Assembly (NCBI RefSeq): GCF_009828745.1 | Contig: NZ_WTSX01000003.1 | Location: forward strand, 1-64,000 | Source: Erysipelothrix anatis | Lineage (GTDB): Bacteria; Bacillota_I; Bacilli_A; Erysipelotrichales; Erysipelotrichaceae | Length of the DNA: 64,000 bases | Direction: 5' to 3' | In this document: positions 52,548-61,010 of the stretch, piece after piece | Numbering within the stretch: position 1 is the stretch's first letter | Layout of the letters: each line of letters starts with the position of its first letter | The notes under the pieces: generated by a model | Seen by the model: the letters and a program-made list of their open reading frames with translations, nothing else | Told to the model about the DNA's origin: nothing | Database searches by the model: none | Position numbers and translations under genes: made by a program

Positions 52548-53576
52548 TTATTTGAAATCTACAAAGTAATCTTGTGGTTCAACCATTTTTAGTTTCTTTT
52601 CAAAAATATAGGTTGATACATAGCTCATGGCAACTGGTACAACAACGAATGCAACAACTGCAATCAATAATTGATCTATACCATAGCCAACTATATTTAA
52701 GTGATTAATTGGTCCAATTAATCCACTAATACCAAATCCAGCACTTGCAGGTGTACCTTGAATCATCAGTAAGCCTGCGACGGCACCGGTAACGGCTGCA
52801 TTTAGAATAATAGGTAACATCATTTTTGGTTTTTTAATCATGTTTGCCATTTGCATTTTAGGTGATCCTAAGAAGTGTGCAATGCTGGTTCCAAATCCAT
52901 TAACACTAAATCCTGCAACAGCAAGGCCAAATCCAGCAGCACAAATTCCTAAGTTTGCAGCGCCTGAGGCAACACCTGTTAGTGAAATTGCCATTGCAAC
53001 ACCTGCTGTTGAGAGTGGTGACACGATCATAACAGCGAATGTAATTGAAATAAGAATTCCTGCAACGATTGGTGTAAAGCTTGTAAAGCTATTAACCATT
53101 GCTCCTACAAATCCTGTAACAGATGCTACATAAGGCAACATAACTAAACCAAGTCCACCAACACCAACAGTGACGATTGTTGGAATTAAGAGAATTGAGT
53201 ATGCCTTGAAACGACTTCCAATTAATTGCATAACGTAAACTGCAATTCCTGCAACAATTCCAGCGTTAATGACATCCCCGATTCCTACTAATGCGAGCAT
53301 GCCGTCTTTGAATACAAAGGCACCTGATCCGATGGCCGTTGTAATCGCAAGTGTTGCTGATTGAATTGGTGTTAATTTGAATTGCATTGCAATTGTGAGT
53401 CCCATAATGACTGCAAGTAAGCGTGTTGCGATAGTTGTTATATTAACAACTTCAGTCCAGTTTAGTGCTTTTGCTACTTCCCCTAATAGCGCACCAGGAA
53501 TTAATGCAACGACGATACCGACGCTCATTCCTGTCAATACTTTATTGATAAACGATTTAAAACTTTCCTTTTCCAT
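52548..53576 (-). CDS. PfoR-like PTS EIIC_2-family membrane protein
   Basis: A 342-residue membrane protein with about ten helices rich in Gly and Ala. The sequence matches the PTS_EIIC_2 family that includes Clostridium PfoR, once called a toxin regulator and more likely a transporter. No IIA or IIB partners are adjacent. The ATG at 53576 follows AGGAGGG. It is first in an operon with the D-hydroxyacid dehydrogenase, so it may carry a related 2-hydroxyacid or sugar acid; this is inference. Confidence 0.82.
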   Translation of the reverse strand: MEKESFKSFINKVLTGMSVGIVVALIPGALLGEVAKALNWTEVVNITTIATRLLAVIMGLTIAMQFKLTPIQSATLAITTAIGSGAFVFKDGMLALVGIGDVINAGIVAGIAVYVMQLIGSRFKAYSILLIPTIVTVGVGGLGLVMLPYVASVTGFVGAMVNSFTSFTPIVAGILISITFAVMIVSPLSTAGVAMAISLTGVASGAANLGICAAGFGLAVAGFSVNGFGTSIAHFLGSPKMQMANMIKKPKMMLPIILNAAVTGAVAGLLMIQGTPASAGFGISGLIGPINHLNIVGYGIDQLLIAVVAFVVVPVAMSYVSTYIFEKKLKMVEPQDYFVDFK

Positions 53577-53615
53577 ATGCCCTCCTGGCGACAATTGTTA
53601 TTGTCTTCACAAACA

Positions 53616-53648
53616 ATGTTAAGGCATTCCCTTAGGGCATGGACAATC
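53616..53648 (-). promoter_or_regulatory. MerR-type promoter with long spacer
   Basis: The minus strand reads TTGTCC, a 19-base spacer, then TAACAT. A 19-base spacer is characteristic of promoters activated by MerR-family regulators. The spacer element (plus strand CATTCCCTTAGGGCATGG) resembles one upstream of the adjacent merR gene (CATGCCGTTAGGCAGTGG at 54513-54530). Confidence 0.65.
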
Positions 53649-53652
53649 GTTC

Positions 53653-54471
53653 TTAAACAATTCGAACTTGAATTTCTTGAATCATTTCTGCATCAGCATT
53701 CACAAATGTGTAATCGATGAGGCTAAAATCATAGAAATTGCCGATCGGTTGATACCCGTTTTCGAGACACCAATCGGATAGCATTTGAACTGATTTTTCG
53801 TCAAAGTAACCGCCTTTTTTGTACATACACGCATATTTACCGCCCTTTGCGTATATTTTATCAATATTCTCGATGCTTTCGGGTAGTTCAATAAACGCTC
53901 CTATTTTAGCGTACGTTTCGGATTTATTATCATCATCCTGTACTGAAACGGTACCATATGGCATTTGTGAAAATTTGTTCAAAGTATTCAAAGTTTTCAA
54001 AATTCGTCGGTATGCAAGCATGACTCCCAGTGATTTTTCTTCGGGGTTGGCATACTCCACCGCAAACTCACGGTCTTTGAAAAACTTAATATTGGGACGG
54101 TACAAGTCTCTTTCATCTACTAAATCGGCTTGTTTGTAGAAATCAAGGAGGTACCTTAGGTCATCCTTTTTACGACGCAACGCATCCATTTCTAGCGTAA
54201 CCTCTTGTAATCGCCGTTCTAGTTCTGTGATCAGCATTGTCATGTTTCGATTTTCAAGGAGCTCACCAATCTCTACCAGCGTAAATCCTAAATCTTTTAA
54301 GTATATAATTTGTTTAAGATACGGAAACTGTTCGCGGACATAGTAGCGATATCCTGTATCCTCATCAATTTGTTTGGGGACAAACAAACCGATACGATCA
54401 TAATAAAGCAATGTTTTTTTACTGATGCTGTGAAGTTGAGCAACTTCGGTAATCATAAAGAGTCGTTCCAT
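53653..54471 (-). CDS. MerR-family transcriptional regulator with effector domain
   Basis: A 272-residue regulator. The N-terminal winged helix (MITEVAQLHSISKKTLLYYDRIGLF, about residues 6-75) is BmrR-like. A coiled-coil dimer helix (about 80-115) and a C-terminal GyrI-like effector-binding domain (about 125-272) follow. Such proteins sense small hydrophobic ligands. It lies head-to-tail upstream of the PfoR-like/dehydrogenase operon, and both promoters carry the same operator-like sequence. Confidence 0.9.
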   Translation of the reverse strand: MERLFMITEVAQLHSISKKTLLYYDRIGLFVPKQIDEDTGYRYYVREQFPYLKQIIYLKDLGFTLVEIGELLENRNMTMLITELERRLQEVTLEMDALRRKKDDLRYLLDFYKQADLVDERDLYRPNIKFFKDREFAVEYANPEEKSLGVMLAYRRILKTLNTLNKFSQMPYGTVSVQDDDNKSETYAKIGAFIELPESIENIDKIYAKGGKYACMYKKGGYFDEKSVQMLSDWCLENGYQPIGNFYDFSLIDYTFVNADAEMIQEIQVRIV

Positions 54472-54512
54472 AGTTGATACCTCATCGAACTCACACCTTA
54501 ATTTTAACAGGT

Positions 54513-54536
54513 CATGCCGTTAGGCAGTGGAAATCA
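54513..54536 (-). promoter_or_regulatory. Operator-like element upstream of merR
   Basis: The plus strand reads CATGCCGTTAGGCAGTGG followed by AAATC. It matches the spacer element of the downstream operon promoter at most positions, which suggests autoregulation. Confidence 0.5.
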
Positions 54537-54574
54537 CTGATTGAATTTTTTTATAGGTATGGCTTCGTTTCTTT

Positions 54575-55927
54575 CTATTTGGGGGTGGGCATGCTTTCGC
54601 ATAAAGTCTTATAGATTGCATTGAGTGCATGATCGAGTTGGGCATTCGTAATACGTGTGATCGTTATGCGAATGCCTTTTTTATTTTCATGGGGATGGTA
54701 ATACGATTTTTCAATTGAAGAGACACTAATAGTTTGTTGTTTTAGTTTCGCAATTACCACATCAACATCAATCAATTCGTTAACAAAAATAGTGGAATAA
54801 TATCCCGATTGGGCTGGGAGGTGCCTTGCTATCGTCGAATCCCATTTTCGGGTAATCATATTTAAGGTCTTGATTTTTTCATGCAAGCGATCGGATAATG
54901 TCCCAGCGTTGTTTTGGAGAATATCACTTCGAATAGCGGCTTCAAGTGTTGCTTGTGAGACTAAAGATGGCATTTGGTAGGATGTAAAATAAGAGTGCTC
55001 GATAGCTTCTTTAAATGTCTCAAGCAAAGCATCGCAAACAACCGCATAACCAATTCTTATAAAAGGAAAGAGTTTTGAGTAACTTTTGAGATAAACACAT
55101 TTATCAAAATTAGCATAATAATAAAGAGGTTCGTATTTGGGAATATGAAAGGAGTCATTAAAATAGTCATCTTCAATAATATAAACATCATAACGGTGGG
55201 CTAATTCCATAATACGGCGGCGTTGGCTTGCAGGGAGTATTGTCCCCAATGGGTTATGATTGCGGGGTACGACATAAAAAAATTTTATAGGCTCCGTTTT
55301 GAAAAGTAGTTCCAAGTAGTCCATATCCAGACCATTTTCGTCGCGGGCGATTGTCAAGACGGTTGCACCATGACTATGTAAAAGCTTATTCGCAAATGAA
55401 AAAGTTGGTGATTCAACCAAAATTTTAGTTTTGTGATTGGGAAAGGTCATTTGCGTAAACAACGTCAACATTTGAATTACACCTTGCGTGAGAAAAATAT
55501 TGCGGGGTTTGGTATAAATATGAAAATCATTGAGATAATCTGCCAACAAACGGGTTAGTGAGAGGACGCCTCGAATCTCTTGTTCAAGCGAACTCTTCCG
55601 ATACGATTCTAACGCAACATTTAAAACATGTTTTGCTTCGGTGATTGAAAATGCATCAACTACTGGATTCCCCGAACTTAGATCGTACGCAATGTTCTCA
55701 TCATGCTGGTACTGTTGCAGATCATTTGCGACATAATAACCACTTTGTGCTTTTGCATAAATGATGTGTTCATTCCGAAGGGTATCATAAGCTTTGAGAA
55801 CTGTTCCCTTGCTACAGGCATACCGTTTCATCATTTCATGAAGCGAGGGCAATTTATCTCCATACAATAAATAACCATCCCCAATTTCCTGTTTTATATC
55901 AAATACTATTTGTTCATATCGTTTCAT
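54575..55927 (-). CDS. MocR-type GntR regulator with aminotransferase domain
   Basis: A 450-residue protein. The N-terminal GntR winged helix (LPSLHEMMKRYACSKGTVLKAY, about residues 25-70) is fused to a PLP aminotransferase-like domain (about 100-450). The PLP lysine lies in LKSYSKLFPFIRIGY, with NPLGT and IIEDDYFND as other PLP-site motifs. MocR proteins sense PLP or amino compounds. It is divergent from the PTS IIC-ROK-GH4 operon and probably controls it. The ATG at 55927 follows GGAG. Confidence 0.92.
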   Translation of the reverse strand: MKRYEQIVFDIKQEIGDGYLLYGDKLPSLHEMMKRYACSKGTVLKAYDTLRNEHIIYAKAQSGYYVANDLQQYQHDENIAYDLSSGNPVVDAFSITEAKHVLNVALESYRKSSLEQEIRGVLSLTRLLADYLNDFHIYTKPRNIFLTQGVIQMLTLFTQMTFPNHKTKILVESPTFSFANKLLHSHGATVLTIARDENGLDMDYLELLFKTEPIKFFYVVPRNHNPLGTILPASQRRRIMELAHRYDVYIIEDDYFNDSFHIPKYEPLYYYANFDKCVYLKSYSKLFPFIRIGYAVVCDALLETFKEAIEHSYFTSYQMPSLVSQATLEAAIRSDILQNNAGTLSDRLHEKIKTLNMITRKWDSTIARHLPAQSGYYSTIFVNELIDVDVVIAKLKQQTISVSSIEKSYYHPHENKKGIRITITRITNAQLDHALNAIYKTLCESMPTPK

Positions 55928-55950
55928 AGTTATCTCCATTTGCCTTATCA

Positions 55951-56019
55951 TACCACATTTTTGTACCAGTACAGTTGCATATTCCTATTCTTGATGTGGT
56001 AATTTCACTCGGCTATAGT
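55951..56019 (+). promoter_or_regulatory. Promoter and operator of the PTS-ROK-GH4 operon
   Basis: TTGATG, a 17-base spacer, then TATAGT (55991-56019). An inverted repeat TACCACAT (55951-55958) / ATGTGGTA (55994-56001) spans the region, with the second arm on the -35 box; GTAC-CA-GTAC lies at 55963-55972. The divergent MocR regulator is the obvious candidate to bind here. Confidence 0.6.
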
Positions 56020-56082
56020 ATGTGGTGTAAGGGCTAACAACGGCCGAGTTAGTCAGTGCTACATCGATAAGGAGAAAATTAG

Positions 56083-57390
56083 ATGGGATTAATCATGAAA
56101 TGGTTGGAAGATAAATTTCTTCCAATAGCAGTGAAATTAAGTAACCTTCGTTATTTAGTTGCACTTCGTGATGGTTTTATTGCTATTATGCCTATTAGCA
56201 TGTTTGGAGCGCTTAACATTATGGTTAAGGAAATCCTCCTCACACCAACATCACTATTCGGTGCATCATTGAATAAATGGTCTTTCTATGCAGAAAATAT
56301 ACAGCCGTTTTTCGACAGTGTATTATTACCGATTTCAAACCAAATTTGGTGGGGATCGCTCGCATTAGGAATTGTATTTACAGTATTTACGATTTCGTAT
56401 AAACTTGCGGAATTTGACAAACAAGACTCACTCACTGCAGGTGTTCTCGCAGTTGTTTCATACTTTATGCTACTACCACAACAAGCAGGACCTGATGCTG
56501 CATGGGGAACAGTATCATGGACATCGTTCAACTCAGAAGCGATTTTCACAGGTATTATTGTTGCGATTGTATCAACTGAAGTCTTTATGTTTATGAATCG
56601 TAAGGGTTGGGTTATTAAAATGCCAGAACAAGTTCCACCCGCAGTATCACGTGCATTTAGTGCCGTTATCCCAGCTGGTGTTGTCATGTTTATGTTTGGA
56701 ATCTTCTCATATCTTACGTTAACAGTTCTTGGAACAACGTTAAAAGATATTATTAACACTTCCATTCAAATTCCACTTACAAGTCTTGGACAATCACCAT
56801 TTACCTTGATTTTAATTACACTTATTTCACAGGTTTTATGGTTCTTTGGATTACATGGTTCCTTAATAGTTGGACCGGTTCTTGATACGATGTACTCTGC
56901 ATCACTATCACAGAATGCTGAAGCAGTCTTAGTACACGGTGTGCAAGCACCCAATGCAATCACACGAAATATTATTGATCTCTATGGAATGGCAGGAGGA
57001 TCTGGAGCAACGTTAGCGTTAATTATCGCAATCTTCATCGTTTCAAAACGTGCAGATTACCGAGAGTTGGCGAAATTGTCATTAATGCCAGGTGTCTTCC
57101 AAATTAACGAACCTGTTATTTATGGATTACCGATTGTCTTGAATCCTGTACTTGCAATACCATTTATTATTATTCCACCGATTATGGTTACGATAGGTTG
57201 GTTCTTTACCGCAGTGATTCCATTTGCGGGACGCGTCTACATTGCCCCACCGTGGGTCGTACCACCAATTCTGAATACATTCTTAGCTACAGGAGGAAGT
57301 CTCAGTGCCACCTTCCTATCCATCTGTACATTAGCTTTATCAGTAGTTATTTATATTCCATTTGTAAACTTAGCAAATAAAATGGATTAA
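56083..57390 (+). CDS. PTS sugar transporter EIIC (lactose/cellobiose type)
   Basis: A 435-residue membrane protein with about ten helices of the EIIC lactose/cellobiose (CelB) family. It begins with LEDKFLPIAVKLSNLRYLVALRDGF; GLHGSLIVGPVLD, PGVFQINEPVIYGLPIVLNP and the conserved NEP.iyG motif mark the substrate site. No IIA or IIB genes are adjacent, so phosphorylation must use parts encoded elsewhere or not occur here. It leads an operon with a ROK kinase and a GH4 glycosidase. AAGGAG precedes the ATG. Confidence 0.93.
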   Translation: MGLIMKWLEDKFLPIAVKLSNLRYLVALRDGFIAIMPISMFGALNIMVKEILLTPTSLFGASLNKWSFYAENIQPFFDSVLLPISNQIWWGSLALGIVFTVFTISYKLAEFDKQDSLTAGVLAVVSYFMLLPQQAGPDAAWGTVSWTSFNSEAIFTGIIVAIVSTEVFMFMNRKGWVIKMPEQVPPAVSRAFSAVIPAGVVMFMFGIFSYLTLTVLGTTLKDIINTSIQIPLTSLGQSPFTLILITLISQVLWFFGLHGSLIVGPVLDTMYSASLSQNAEAVLVHGVQAPNAITRNIIDLYGMAGGSGATLALIIAIFIVSKRADYRELAKLSLMPGVFQINEPVIYGLPIVLNPVLAIPFIIIPPIMVTIGWFFTAVIPFAGRVYIAPPWVVPPILNTFLATGGSLSATFLSICTLALSVVIYIPFVNLANKMD

Positions 57391-57422
57391 CGTTTCCACA
57401 AACGTAGAAATAGGAGATTTTT

Positions 57423-58325
57423 ATGAAACGATTTTTAGGAATAGATGTTGGCGGCAGCTCTATTAAATATGGCGTCTACAATGAGAAGGGTATTGCTTAT
57501 GTTGACGAACAAGGTCAGTGTATTACACCCAAAACGTCTCTAGACGATTTTGTTAATCAAGTTGTTGATATTATTAAAGGGTACCCAGATCTTGACGGTG
57601 TCGGACTGAGTATTCCCGGTGGTGTCAATACGGATACCCAATCGATTATTGAGGGTGGCGCGGTCCCTGTAATTGGGGGATCAAACTTGAGTGACATTCT
57701 TAAGGCACGCACAGGATTTGAGATTGTAATCGAAAATGATGCAAACTGTGTGGCCTTAGCTGAAAAATGGATTGGTAATGGTGTTGATGCACGGAACCTT
57801 GTCTGCATTACCATCGGCAGTGGTATCGGTGGTGGAATCATCTTGAACCATGAACTCTACACTGGCAGTAATTTCTTTGCTGGAGAGTTTGGATATATGA
57901 TTCATCGTGAATTCGAAGATTATGCAGATATCGAAATCATGAGTGCAACCAGTGCTTCGATCCCCATGATTAAAATGGTCGCAAATGCCAAAAATGTTTC
58001 TTACGAATCGTTAGACGGTAAGAAAGTCTTCGCAATGCTTGATGCACGCGATCCAGATGTTGAAGCTATCTATAAGCGCTGGATCCGGGCTCTGGCAACC
58101 GGTGTTCTTAACATCGGCTTTGCCCTTGATCCCGATACAATACTGATTGGTGGCGGTGTAAGCGCAGTCCCACGAATCGTTAATGATATTCGCGATCAAG
58201 TGGCCCATATGAACAAATACTCCAAACATTGGCACATCGATGTTTGCAAGCAATTCAATGATGCTGGAAAAGTCGGTGCTGCTTACAATATTATGATGAA
58301 GGTGACAAAACATGAAAAAGCTTAA
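57423..58325 (+). CDS. ROK-family sugar kinase
   Basis: A 300-residue ROK protein. The ATP phosphate-1 motif GIDVGGSSIKYG is at residues 6-17. ENDANCVALAEKW holds the catalytic Asp, and SGIGGGIILN follows. The ROK zinc motif (C-x-C-G-x-x-G-C) is missing; the family position reads FAGEFGYMIH. Zinc-less members include BglK-type beta-glucoside kinases, which would fit the neighbouring 6-phospho-beta-glucosidase. It overlaps the next gene by 14 bases. Confidence 0.9.
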   Translation: MKRFLGIDVGGSSIKYGVYNEKGIAYVDEQGQCITPKTSLDDFVNQVVDIIKGYPDLDGVGLSIPGGVNTDTQSIIEGGAVPVIGGSNLSDILKARTGFEIVIENDANCVALAEKWIGNGVDARNLVCITIGSGIGGGIILNHELYTGSNFFAGEFGYMIHREFEDYADIEIMSATSASIPMIKMVANAKNVSYESLDGKKVFAMLDARDPDVEAIYKRWIRALATGVLNIGFALDPDTILIGGGVSAVPRIVNDIRDQVAHMNKYSKHWHIDVCKQFNDAGKVGAAYNIMMKVTKHEKA

Positions 58326-59628
58326 AGTCGTTACAATCGGAGGGGGTAGCAGTTATACTCCTGAACTCGTTGAAGGTTTCATCTTACGTTATGATTCACT
58401 TCCAATCACAGAATTATGGCTTGTTGATATTGAAGAAGGTAAAGAAAAACTTGAAATTGTTGGAAAACTTGCGCAACGCATGGTTGAAAAAGCAGGTCTA
58501 CCTATTAAAGTCATTTTAAGCCTTGATCGTCGCGAGGCATTGCGAGATGCGGACTTTGTAACCACCCAAATGCGGGTCGGTCAAATTGATGCCCGTATCT
58601 TGGATGAGCGAATTCCAATCTCACATGGCATGATTGGACAAGAAACCAATGGTGCAGGAGGCATGTTCAAAGCCTTTCGAACGATTCCTGTCATCTTGGA
58701 CATCGTTAAAGATATTCAAGAGCTTTGTCCAGATGCATGGATGATTAACTTTACGAACCCAGCGGGAATGGTTACCGAAGCAATCACTCGTTATACCGAT
58801 TTTAAACGTACTATCGGTTTGTGTAATGTGCCTGTCGATATGAAGTTCCACTTTGCGAAGATTCTTGACGTCGACTATGATGCTTTGACGCTACAATTGA
58901 GTGGTTTGAACCATCATGTCTTTATCACTGACATCCTCCATAACAACACTAGCGTCTTCGATGCAGTCATCGAAAAATATATTCAAAAAGGTTCTGAAAC
59001 CCTTGAAATGAAAAACTTCAGTACCTTAGCGTATACGCCTGAATTTATCAAAGGACTGAACGCAATTCCATGTCCTTACCACAACTACTACTATTTCACG
59101 CAAGAGCAATTAGCAAAGAACATCGAAGAGTTTAAGAACGGAACCGTTCGTGGTGAAGTTGTTCAAAAACTAGAAACAGAATTATTCGAACAATACAAAG
59201 ATGTGAATCTTGCAGTGAAACCAAAACAATTAGAATTACGCGGTGGTGCGCACTATTCTGATGCAGCATGTAGTTTAATAGATTCAATTTACAATGATCG
59301 TAAAGACATTCAGTACGTTAATACGTTAAATAACGGTGCCATCTCGAATCTTCCTTCAGACACTGTTATCGAAGTAGCTGCAACCATCACAAAAGACGGA
59401 CCTGTTCCAATTCCTGTGGGAACCCTACGCCCTGCGATAAATGGAACAGTTCAAAACATCAAGGCTTTTGAACTAATGACTATTGAAGCAGCCATCACCG
59501 GAAATACAGACCTTGCCATCACGGCACTTAGCAGCAATCCCTTGTGCCCAAGTTCATACAAGGCACGTGAAGTTGTTCTTGAGATGTTAGAAGCTCATAA
59601 AGCTTACCTACCTCAATTCTTCAAATAA
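58312..59628 (+). CDS. 6-phospho-beta-glucosidase (GH4)
   Basis: A 438-residue GH4 enzyme that uses NAD and a divalent metal. The N-terminal nucleotide motif is TIGGGSSYTPELVEGF. Metal ligands are C171 (in GLCNVP) and H201 (in SGLNHHVF). The family splits 6-phospho-disaccharides through an oxidation-elimination mechanism. It is the last gene of the PTS IIC-ROK-GH4 operon. Confidence 0.95.
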   Translation: MKKLKVVTIGGGSSYTPELVEGFILRYDSLPITELWLVDIEEGKEKLEIVGKLAQRMVEKAGLPIKVILSLDRREALRDADFVTTQMRVGQIDARILDERIPISHGMIGQETNGAGGMFKAFRTIPVILDIVKDIQELCPDAWMINFTNPAGMVTEAITRYTDFKRTIGLCNVPVDMKFHFAKILDVDYDALTLQLSGLNHHVFITDILHNNTSVFDAVIEKYIQKGSETLEMKNFSTLAYTPEFIKGLNAIPCPYHNYYYFTQEQLAKNIEEFKNGTVRGEVVQKLETELFEQYKDVNLAVKPKQLELRGGAHYSDAACSLIDSIYNDRKDIQYVNTLNNGAISNLPSDTVIEVAATITKDGPVPIPVGTLRPAINGTVQNIKAFELMTIEAAITGNTDLAITALSSNPLCPSSYKAREVVLEMLEAHKAYLPQFFK

Positions 59629-59667
59629 AAAAAACTCTGTTTCGTCATTACGACAAACAGAGTTTTT
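59629..59667. terminator. Terminator after the GH4 gene
   Basis: A long stem AAAACTCTGTTT / AAACAGAGTTTT with an 11-nt loop is followed by a T-run. Confidence 0.85.
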
Positions 59668-59689
59668 TATTACATAAGATAGCCAATTA

Positions 59690-59935
59690 TTATAAGGTTG
59701 TCATCACATTAGTTTTCCACGTATCGTGAACTACTATTCCCGCATGTGATAAACGTTTAGCATTATCATTATGTTTTATTGTGCCATCAGATATCATTAT
59801 GCCCACCAACATATTGCTATCTGTGAATTCTTGAACCGCGTTAAAGTCCCAAGTACCTTAACAATGATTCTTTCATAGTATAGCCAGTAACAACCGCTTT
59901 GCGGGCTTGACGTCATCACTACCCCAAAATATGTC
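59690..59935 (-). pseudogene. Decayed gene fragment downstream of the DUF1015 gene
   Basis: A 55-codon run without a start ATG (59690-59857) reads DFNAVQEFTDSNMLVGIM and SDGTIKHNDNAKRLSHAG onward, then a stop; it looks protein-like. Upstream, related coding sequence continues in other frames up to about 59935, with stops and frame changes between, as expected for a gene remnant. The VGIM..SDG.I...GIVV pattern faintly recalls a beta-barrel domain of translation factors such as IF2; this is by eye and weak. The rest of the gap (59629-59966) is the GH4 terminator. Confidence 0.35.
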
Positions 59936-59966
59936 ACCAAATGACTAAAGTGATATCTTCAAAGAG

Positions 59967-61010
59967 TTACTGATATTCATTAAAAATCAAGAATGATGGA
60001 AACTTTGGATCAAATGCAGTTGATTTGGGAGGCATGATTGCTCGCTTACTCGAGACAAACAAGACTTCCTCTTTGGAGATAGGTGCAAGCTCTAACTGGA
60101 CCGCTTGAATATTATGTTTGCATTTATCTTTGCATGATTTAGAACTAATATAGTACTCTAATTGACTTGTATCATAGATTCCAAATGCTTGTGACAGAAT
60201 CTGTGTGTTAAGTCTATAAACATCATTGTTCCAAAAATCATCGGACTCTAGGTCGATCAATTTAACATTGACGCTTTCAGTACCACGGCTCACACGGACC
60301 ATTCCTTTGGTTAATGGGCCACTAGCGTCAGATACTTCAAACTGATTCTGAATGAATGTCATCGCTTTTGAGAATAAGGCATCATCAACGTAAGGAATCA
60401 TACGATCAATACTATTAATCTCAATATCATCGATACTCATCAAGCAACTGAAAATTGTACCTTTACGACGCCATAAAGAACTTGTATAGAGGCGATGATG
60501 ACCATCCCCAACAATCAGTGTCTCTATGCTGCTAAGTCGTTGCATGATTCGTTTAGCATTGGGTTCCTTGAAAATGTGAACGGCCATTGCTTCAATTTGA
60601 ACAGTTTCATGGTCGAATGTTTCCACAATATCTTTCAGTTGCAGGTCCGTTGGACTCATCAAAAACACCGGCGCAGTTTCTGCATTATATGCTTTAAGAT
60701 TGCTGAGCATCCCCTGAATGATGTCAGGTAACACAAGTTCGTGAGTAATCAAATTACCATCTGTATAATCACTCATATCTACATTACATATGACACAGTA
60801 TTTTCCATCTCTTTCAACGATGTAAACAACATTCTCATAAGCAACAATTGCTTGTTCATTTAGAATATCTTTCTCATCCTGATTTAGAAAACGGGTTTTT
60901 TCATCAAAATTAATGCAATCATCGGTTATTTTCGCAAGATTGATGAAGTCAGGTCCATAAACATGGCCACTTACGTTCAGATGACTCTTTTTTAAAGGTG
61001 AGAGTTTCAT
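59967..61010 (-). CDS. DUF1015-family protein with DGHHR motif
   Basis: A 347-residue cytoplasmic protein of DUF1015, shorter than the usual 400 or more. The signature DGHHR is at residues 169-173, and the tail (FVSSKRAIMPPKSTAFDPKF) matches the family's closing mPpKST.F.PK motif. DGHHR is also the active-site motif of ParB/Srx-fold serine kinases (SerK, SbnI), and DUF1015 genes often sit near serine-biosynthesis genes. A free-serine kinase is a plausible but unproven role. Its start overlaps the fused nucleotidyltransferase gene (ATGA). Confidence 0.85.
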   Translation of the reverse strand: MKLSPLKKSHLNVSGHVYGPDFINLAKITDDCINFDEKTRFLNQDEKDILNEQAIVAYENVVYIVERDGKYCVICNVDMSDYTDGNLITHELVLPDIIQGMLSNLKAYNAETAPVFLMSPTDLQLKDIVETFDHETVQIEAMAVHIFKEPNAKRIMQRLSSIETLIVGDGHHRLYTSSLWRRKGTIFSCLMSIDDIEINSIDRMIPYVDDALFSKAMTFIQNQFEVSDASGPLTKGMVRVSRGTESVNVKLIDLESDDFWNNDVYRLNTQILSQAFGIYDTSQLEYYISSKSCKDKCKHNIQAVQLELAPISKEEVLFVSSKRAIMPPKSTAFDPKFPSFLIFNEYQ

